The position numbers and the translations under genes were made by a program. Shown piece after piece: positions 60,089 through 64,000 of a stretch of 64,000 bases of DNA. Positions within the stretch are counted from its first letter, which is position 1; every line of letters starts with the position of its first letter. A model generated the notes under the pieces. It saw nothing but the letters and a program-made list of their open reading frames with translations. It was not told the DNA's origin and did not search any database. The DNA comes from Nocardia wallacei (GTDB taxonomy: Bacteria > Actinomycetota > Actinomycetes > Mycobacteriales > Mycobacteriaceae), in NCBI RefSeq assembly GCF_014466955.1, contig NZ_AP023396.1, forward strand, positions 3,720,001 to 3,784,000. Reading direction: 5' to 3'.

Positions 60089-61297
60089 ATGTCCACTGCC
60101 ACCGCACTGCGTGGGATCGGCCGTCCACTCGACGACGCGGCGAGCCTGGGTCGCGCCGTCGACGAGGTGCTCGCCGCGCGTTCCGAGCCGCCGGCGCTGT
60201 TGGGCCTCGGCGAGCCGACGCACGGGATCGCGGCATTTCCGTTGCTGCGCAACGACTTCCTCGCCCATCTGGTCGACCGCGGCTTTCGGTCGATCGTGCT
60301 GGAGAGCGACTTCTTCGCCGCCTCCGTCGTCGACGATTACGTGGCTGGAGGTGCGGGAGACATCGATACGGTGCTCGCCTTGGGGTTCAGCCACGGATTC
60401 GGGGCCGTGCCGGGCAACCGGGAGCTCGTGGAATGGCTGCGCGCGCACAATGCCGGGCGCGCGCCGGCGGAGCGGATTCGTTTCCGCGGCTTCGACGCAC
60501 CACTGGAGACCACCGCCGCGCCGAGTCCGCGGCACGCGTTGTCCGCGGTTGCCGACCATCTGCCCGCGGCACTGCGGCCCGCCTCGGCCCGCGATATCGA
60601 CAGGCTGTCGGGCGCGGACACGGACTGGACGAACGAGGCGGCCCCGTTCGACGCGGCCGCCTCCATCGGCGGCTCCGATCGTGCTCGTGCCCTGCGTGTC
60701 GTCGCGGACGACCTCGCGAGCGCACTGCATCGCGCCGCGCCCGATCTGCGGGCCGCCGACCCGAGCGGCTACGACCGTGCCGTGGCGCACGCGCGGACCG
60801 CTCGGGGCCTGCTGCGGTATCACGCCGCCATGGCAGACCGCGCACCCGACCGTGTCGCGACCATGTTCAGCGTGCGCACCGAGATGATGGCCGAGAACCT
60901 GCTGGCGATCGTCGCCGAGGAGCGGCAGCGCGGGCCGAGTCTGGTGTTCGCGCACAACATGCACCTGCAGCCCGCCCCCAGGCCCTCCGGTGAGGTGAGC
61001 TGGGGCAGCGCCGGTGCGATCGTGCGGCTCAGCCTGGGTGAGCGCTACCTGTTCGTGGCCTCCGATGCCAACCCGCACAGCGCGGCGGGCACCCTCCAGG
61101 GCATGCTGGCCGCGGCGACCGGCCGCCGCACGCTGTTCCCCGCGCGCGATCTGCGTGCGGCGCTGTCACCGTCGGTGGCGGCGGGCGAACCGATTGTGCG
61201 CGGGCACATTCCGTTGCGACCGGCGGACCTGGACGGCGCCGAGGCGGTGGTCTTCGTCGCCGATACCGACGGAGAACGGTTCGAGTATTGGTCCTGA
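60089..61297 (+). CDS. Erythromycin-esterase family protein
   Basis: A 402-residue EreA/EreB-like protein: LGLGEPTHGIAAFPLLRNDFLAHLVDRGFRSIVLESDFF near the N-terminus, GFSHGFGAVPGNRELVEWLR, and FAHNMHLQPAP with the histidines of the metal/active site. Family members hydrolyse macrolide lactones or related substrates, but many actinobacterial copies have no known antibiotic role. The TioE-type regulator divergent to it fits drug-inducible expression. Confidence 0.83.
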   Translation: MSTATALRGIGRPLDDAASLGRAVDEVLAARSEPPALLGLGEPTHGIAAFPLLRNDFLAHLVDRGFRSIVLESDFFAASVVDDYVAGGAGDIDTVLALGFSHGFGAVPGNRELVEWLRAHNAGRAPAERIRFRGFDAPLETTAAPSPRHALSAVADHLPAALRPASARDIDRLSGADTDWTNEAAPFDAAASIGGSDRARALRVVADDLASALHRAAPDLRAADPSGYDRAVAHARTARGLLRYHAAMADRAPDRVATMFSVRTEMMAENLLAIVAEERQRGPSLVFAHNMHLQPAPRPSGEVSWGSAGAIVRLSLGERYLFVASDANPHSAAGTLQGMLAAATGRRTLFPARDLRAALSPSVAAGEPIVRGHIPLRPADLDGAEAVVFVADTDGERFEYWS

Positions 61298-61311
61298 GGC
61301 CACGGTTCATG

Positions 61312-61325
61312 CGAACATATGTTCG
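61312..61325. promoter_or_regulatory. LexA (SOS) box CGAACATATGTTCG
   Basis: A perfect 14-bp palindrome of the mycobacterial/actinobacterial LexA type (GAAC-N4-GTTC). It overlaps the ATG of dinB at 61319, so LexA binding would block the start region itself. Confidence 0.85.
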
Positions 61326-62536
61326 TGTCCGGTGTCGGAGAGTTGCCAAGGCGTGCGGCCTCGGTCCTGCATGCGGATCTGGACTCGTTCTATGCCTCGG
61401 TCGAGCAGCGGGACGCGCCCGAGCTGCGCGGCAAGCCGGTGATCGTGGGCGGCGGAGTGGTGCTGGCCGCGAGCTACGAGGCCAAGGCGCTCGGGGTGCG
61501 GACACCGATGAATGCCGGGCAGGCGCTGCGGCTGTGCCCGCACGCGATCGTCGTGCCGCCCCGCATGTCGGCGTACGCGCAGGCCAGCCGGGCGGTGTTC
61601 GAGATCTTCCGCGACACCACGCCGGAGGTGGAGGGCATCTCCATCGATGAGGCGTTTCTCGACGTCGGCGGGCTGCTGCGGATCGCGGGAGCGCCTGTCG
61701 ACATCGCCCGCAAACTCCGCGCCGACGTCCGGGAACAGGTCGGGCTGCCGATCTCGGTCGGCGTGGCCCGGACCAAGTTTCTCGCCAAGGTCGCCAGCGC
61801 CGTGTCCAAGCCCGACGGACTGCTCGAGGTGGCGCCGGACGCCGAGCTCGACTTCCTGCACCCGCTGCCGATCGAAAGGCTCTGGGGCGCAGGCGATGTC
61901 ACCGCCGCCAAGCTGCACCGGCACGGCATCACCCGGATCGGGCAGCTCGCCGAACTCGGTGAGCGCTCGCTGTCGTCGATCCTCGGCCCGGCCGCGGGAC
62001 GGCACCTCTACGCCCTGTCCTGGGCCCGCGATCCCCGCCGCGTGGAGACCGGGCGGCGCCGGCGGTCGATCGGCGCGCAGCGGGCACTCGGCCGCCGCCC
62101 GCGCACCCCGGCCGAGGTCGAGGCCTATCTGCACGGCCTGGCCGACCGCCTCGGGCACCGGTTGCGGGCCGCGGAGCGGCTGTGCCGAACCGTGGTGCTG
62201 CGCTTACGTTTCGACGATTTCAGCCGCGCCACCCGCTCGCACACCCTGCCGGAGGCGACCGATCACGGCGCGGTCATCCTGCGCACCGCCCGCGCGCTGC
62301 TGACGGCGGCGCTGCCGATGATCCGGGAACGCGGCCTCACGCTCGTCGGGTTGTCGCTGACCAATCTGGAGAACGCCGACCCGCGCCAGCTCGCACTCCC
62401 CCTCGACACCCGGCCCGGCGCCGACTTGGACGCGACCCTCGATCGGCTCCGCGACCGGTTCGGCGCGGGCACCGTGACCCGGGCAGCGTTGCTCGGCCGC
62501 GGCGAGGGCCTGTCGGTGCCACTGCTGCCGGACTGA
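61319..62536 (+). CDS. dinB: Y-family DNA polymerase IV
   Basis: A 405-residue translesion polymerase: VLHADLDSFYASVEQ (catalytic Asp), ISIDEAFLDV (catalytic Asp-Glu), and a helix-hairpin-helix GAGDVTAAKLHRHGITRIGQLAEL. The C-terminal little-finger domain ends GLSVPLLPD. DinB copies damaged templates with low fidelity. ATG 61319 is inside the LexA box, so the mRNA may be leaderless or start slightly later (GTG 61325). It ends 1 base from the convergent permease. Confidence 0.9.
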   Translation: MFVSGVGELPRRAASVLHADLDSFYASVEQRDAPELRGKPVIVGGGVVLAASYEAKALGVRTPMNAGQALRLCPHAIVVPPRMSAYAQASRAVFEIFRDTTPEVEGISIDEAFLDVGGLLRIAGAPVDIARKLRADVREQVGLPISVGVARTKFLAKVASAVSKPDGLLEVAPDAELDFLHPLPIERLWGAGDVTAAKLHRHGITRIGQLAELGERSLSSILGPAAGRHLYALSWARDPRRVETGRRRRSIGAQRALGRRPRTPAEVEAYLHGLADRLGHRLRAAERLCRTVVLRLRFDDFSRATRSHTLPEATDHGAVILRTARALLTAALPMIRERGLTLVGLSLTNLENADPRQLALPLDTRPGADLDATLDRLRDRFGAGTVTRAALLGRGEGLSVPLLPD

Positions 62537-62537
62537 C

Positions 62538-63911
62538 TCAGCGACCGACCGGCCGCAGCCTGCGCAGCAGCGCCGGGTGGGTCACCGCCCACAGGACGAC
62601 ACCGACGCCCAGCAGCACGGCGGCGATGGCGTACTGCTCGGGGTTGCGGTCGGTGAACGGCGTCACCAGGAACCCGCAGGCGAGCGCTCCGGCGACGGGC
62701 AGAATCGTCGGCGTGCGGAAATGGTTGTGCGGCACGGGATCTCGCCGCAGGACCAGCACGACGACATTGACGACGGTGAACACCGCCAGCAACAGCAGCG
62801 CCGTCGTGCCGCCCAGCTCGGGCACCGCGCCGACGAAGGTGATGAGGCCGATCGCCAGCAGCGCCGTGAACACGATCGCGACCCATGGCGTGCGCCGCCG
62901 GCGGTGCACCCGGCCGAGAGCCCGCGGGACCACCCCCTGCCGCGCCATGCCGTAGAGCAGTCGGCCGGCCATCATCATGTTGATCAGCGCGGTATTGGCG
63001 AGCGCGAACATCGTGATGAAGGCGAAGATCCGAGTCGGGAAGGCGGGCGCGCCGATTTCCACCACTCGCAGCAGCGGCGTATCCCCGGCGCCGAGTTCGC
63101 CCACCGGTACCAGCGCGACGGAAGTGATCGATACCAGCACGTAGAACACTCCGGTGATGAGGAGTCCGGCGATCAGAATTCTCGGGAAGATGCGGCTGGG
63201 TTCCTTGCACTCCTCGGCCATGTTCACCGAATCCTCGAATCCGACCATCGCGTAGAACGACAGGGTGGTGGCGACGATGACCCCGCCCAGCGCCGTCCGG
63301 TCGCCGGTATCGAAATCGGTGACCCGGCCGAAATCGCCGTCGCCGAAACCCAAGGCCCACAATCCGATCCCGACGACGATCAGCAGTCCGCTGACCTCCA
63401 CACAGGTCAGCACCACGTTCGCCCACAGGCTCTCGCTGACCCCGCGCAGATTGACCACGCTGACCAGCACCATGAACGCCACCGCGACCGCCGTGATGCC
63501 GATCCCCGCGCCGAGATCCAGGTGGAACGCCTCGGCGAAATTGGCGGCGAAGGCGCGCGCGCCGGTGGACGCGGAGGTCAGGCCGGAACTCAGCACCGCG
63601 AAAGCGACCATGAACGTGAGGAATTGAATGCGGAACGCCTTGTGCGTGTACAGCGCCGCGCCCGCGGCGTCCGGATACTTGGTCACCAGTTCCAGATAAC
63701 TGAATCCGGTGATCAGCGCGATCAGGAAGGCGACCACGAACGGCACCCACACCGCGCCGCCGACGTAACCGGCGACCTTCCCGGTGAGCGCGTAGATTCC
63801 GGTGCCGAGAATGTCGCCGACGACGAAGAGCAACAGCAGCCCCGGCCCCATTACGCGTTTCAGGCTCGGCTCGGCGCTGCCTTCGGACTGTTCCGCCGCG
63901 AATTCGGCCAT
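62538..63911 (-). CDS. APC-family amino acid permease
   Basis: A 457-residue permease with about 12 membrane segments. The N-terminal VMGPGLLLLFVVGDILGTGIYALTGKVAG, GFSYLELVTKYPDAAG, and MVGFEDSVNMAEECKEPSRIFPR are typical of the APC superfamily (cationic or broad amino acid transport). ATG 63911 fits the family start, with CAAGGAGTCAGC upstream. Its convergent neighbour is dinB. Confidence 0.88.
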   Translation of the reverse strand: MAEFAAEQSEGSAEPSLKRVMGPGLLLLFVVGDILGTGIYALTGKVAGYVGGAVWVPFVVAFLIALITGFSYLELVTKYPDAAGAALYTHKAFRIQFLTFMVAFAVLSSGLTSASTGARAFAANFAEAFHLDLGAGIGITAVAVAFMVLVSVVNLRGVSESLWANVVLTCVEVSGLLIVVGIGLWALGFGDGDFGRVTDFDTGDRTALGGVIVATTLSFYAMVGFEDSVNMAEECKEPSRIFPRILIAGLLITGVFYVLVSITSVALVPVGELGAGDTPLLRVVEIGAPAFPTRIFAFITMFALANTALINMMMAGRLLYGMARQGVVPRALGRVHRRRRTPWVAIVFTALLAIGLITFVGAVPELGGTTALLLLAVFTVVNVVVLVLRRDPVPHNHFRTPTILPVAGALACGFLVTPFTDRNPEQYAIAAVLLGVGVVLWAVTHPALLRRLRPVGR

Positions 63912-64000
63912 GCTGACTCCTTGTTTTCCCCGGCGCGGCTGCAGCCCCGCGCATGACTGGCAAGGTACCCATTCCGGGCCGGGACCAGTCCCCCTCGGCG

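Noticed and set aside
59621..61078. Minus-strand frame suggesting a frameshift in the MerR regulator
   Set aside because: The two MerR domains are in one continuous frame ending at 59283; the other frame is a shadow. The problem is the start codon, not a frameshift.

Overview
The window is very GC-rich, densely coded DNA from a mycolic-acid actinomycete. Nocardia or a close relative is the best guess. The evidence is an antigen-85-type mycolyltransferase at the left edge, a near-copy of the mycobacterial DevR/DosR regulator, an NmtR-type nickel/cobalt sensor that keeps the Gly-His start of the mycobacterial protein, a mycobacterial-type integration host factor, four F420-type luciferase-like oxidoreductases, KstR-type operators and a complete conservon. 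I see no phage, IS element, CRISPR array or rRNA. The only RNA gene is one tRNA-Leu(GAG).

Layout. 1-4 kb: mycolyltransferase (cut by the window edge), lone CheB domain, amidase, glutamine amidotransferase. 4-10 kb: regulators and metals, namely a cysteine-free HesB-like protein divergent from orphan devR, an MFS-ArsR operon with its palindrome, and nmtR divergent from a P1B-4 metal ATPase around a perfect palindrome. 10-31 kb: catabolic and redox genes (four LLM enzymes, SDRs, AKR, amidase, FAD monooxygenase) mixed with TetR regulators and their operators, small secreted proteins and lipoproteins, the tRNA and the mIHF gene. 31-38 kb: GAF regulator with aldehyde dehydrogenase and DUF779 protein, a divergent glycoside-hydrolase-like/polysaccharide-deacetylase pair, and a succinic-semialdehyde-type dehydrogenase.

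38-46 kb: a full conservon (sensor kinase, roadblock protein, DUF742 protein, small GTPase) converges on a methionine-salvage operon whose first gene fuses MtnA and MtnB, followed by MtnD and MtnC. 46-54 kb: PadR/DUF2236 and TetR/ketoacyl-synthase divergent pairs, a translationally coupled operon of a PEP-utilising (rifampicin-phosphotransferase-like) enzyme with two small membrane proteins, and a secreted HNH nuclease coupled to a very acidic small protein. 54-64 kb: nitronate monooxygenase behind a KstR-type box, alcohol dehydrogenase, MFS, STAS protein, double-MerR (TioE-like) regulator divergent from an erythromycin-esterase-like gene, DinB polymerase with a LexA box on its start codon, and an amino-acid permease.

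Most convergent pairs are separated by only a few bases or by a GC-rich hairpin. Most divergent pairs carry an inverted repeat that fits the family of the adjacent regulator. Three genes seem to need non-standard starts or carry cis-acting leaders: AUG-less starts at 53313 and 59975, and a leader peptide at 52442. Together with the PEP-enzyme membrane operon, the 37-bp Shine-Dalgarno-bearing repeats at 22.3 kb and the nuclease/acidic-protein pair, these are the most interesting items.
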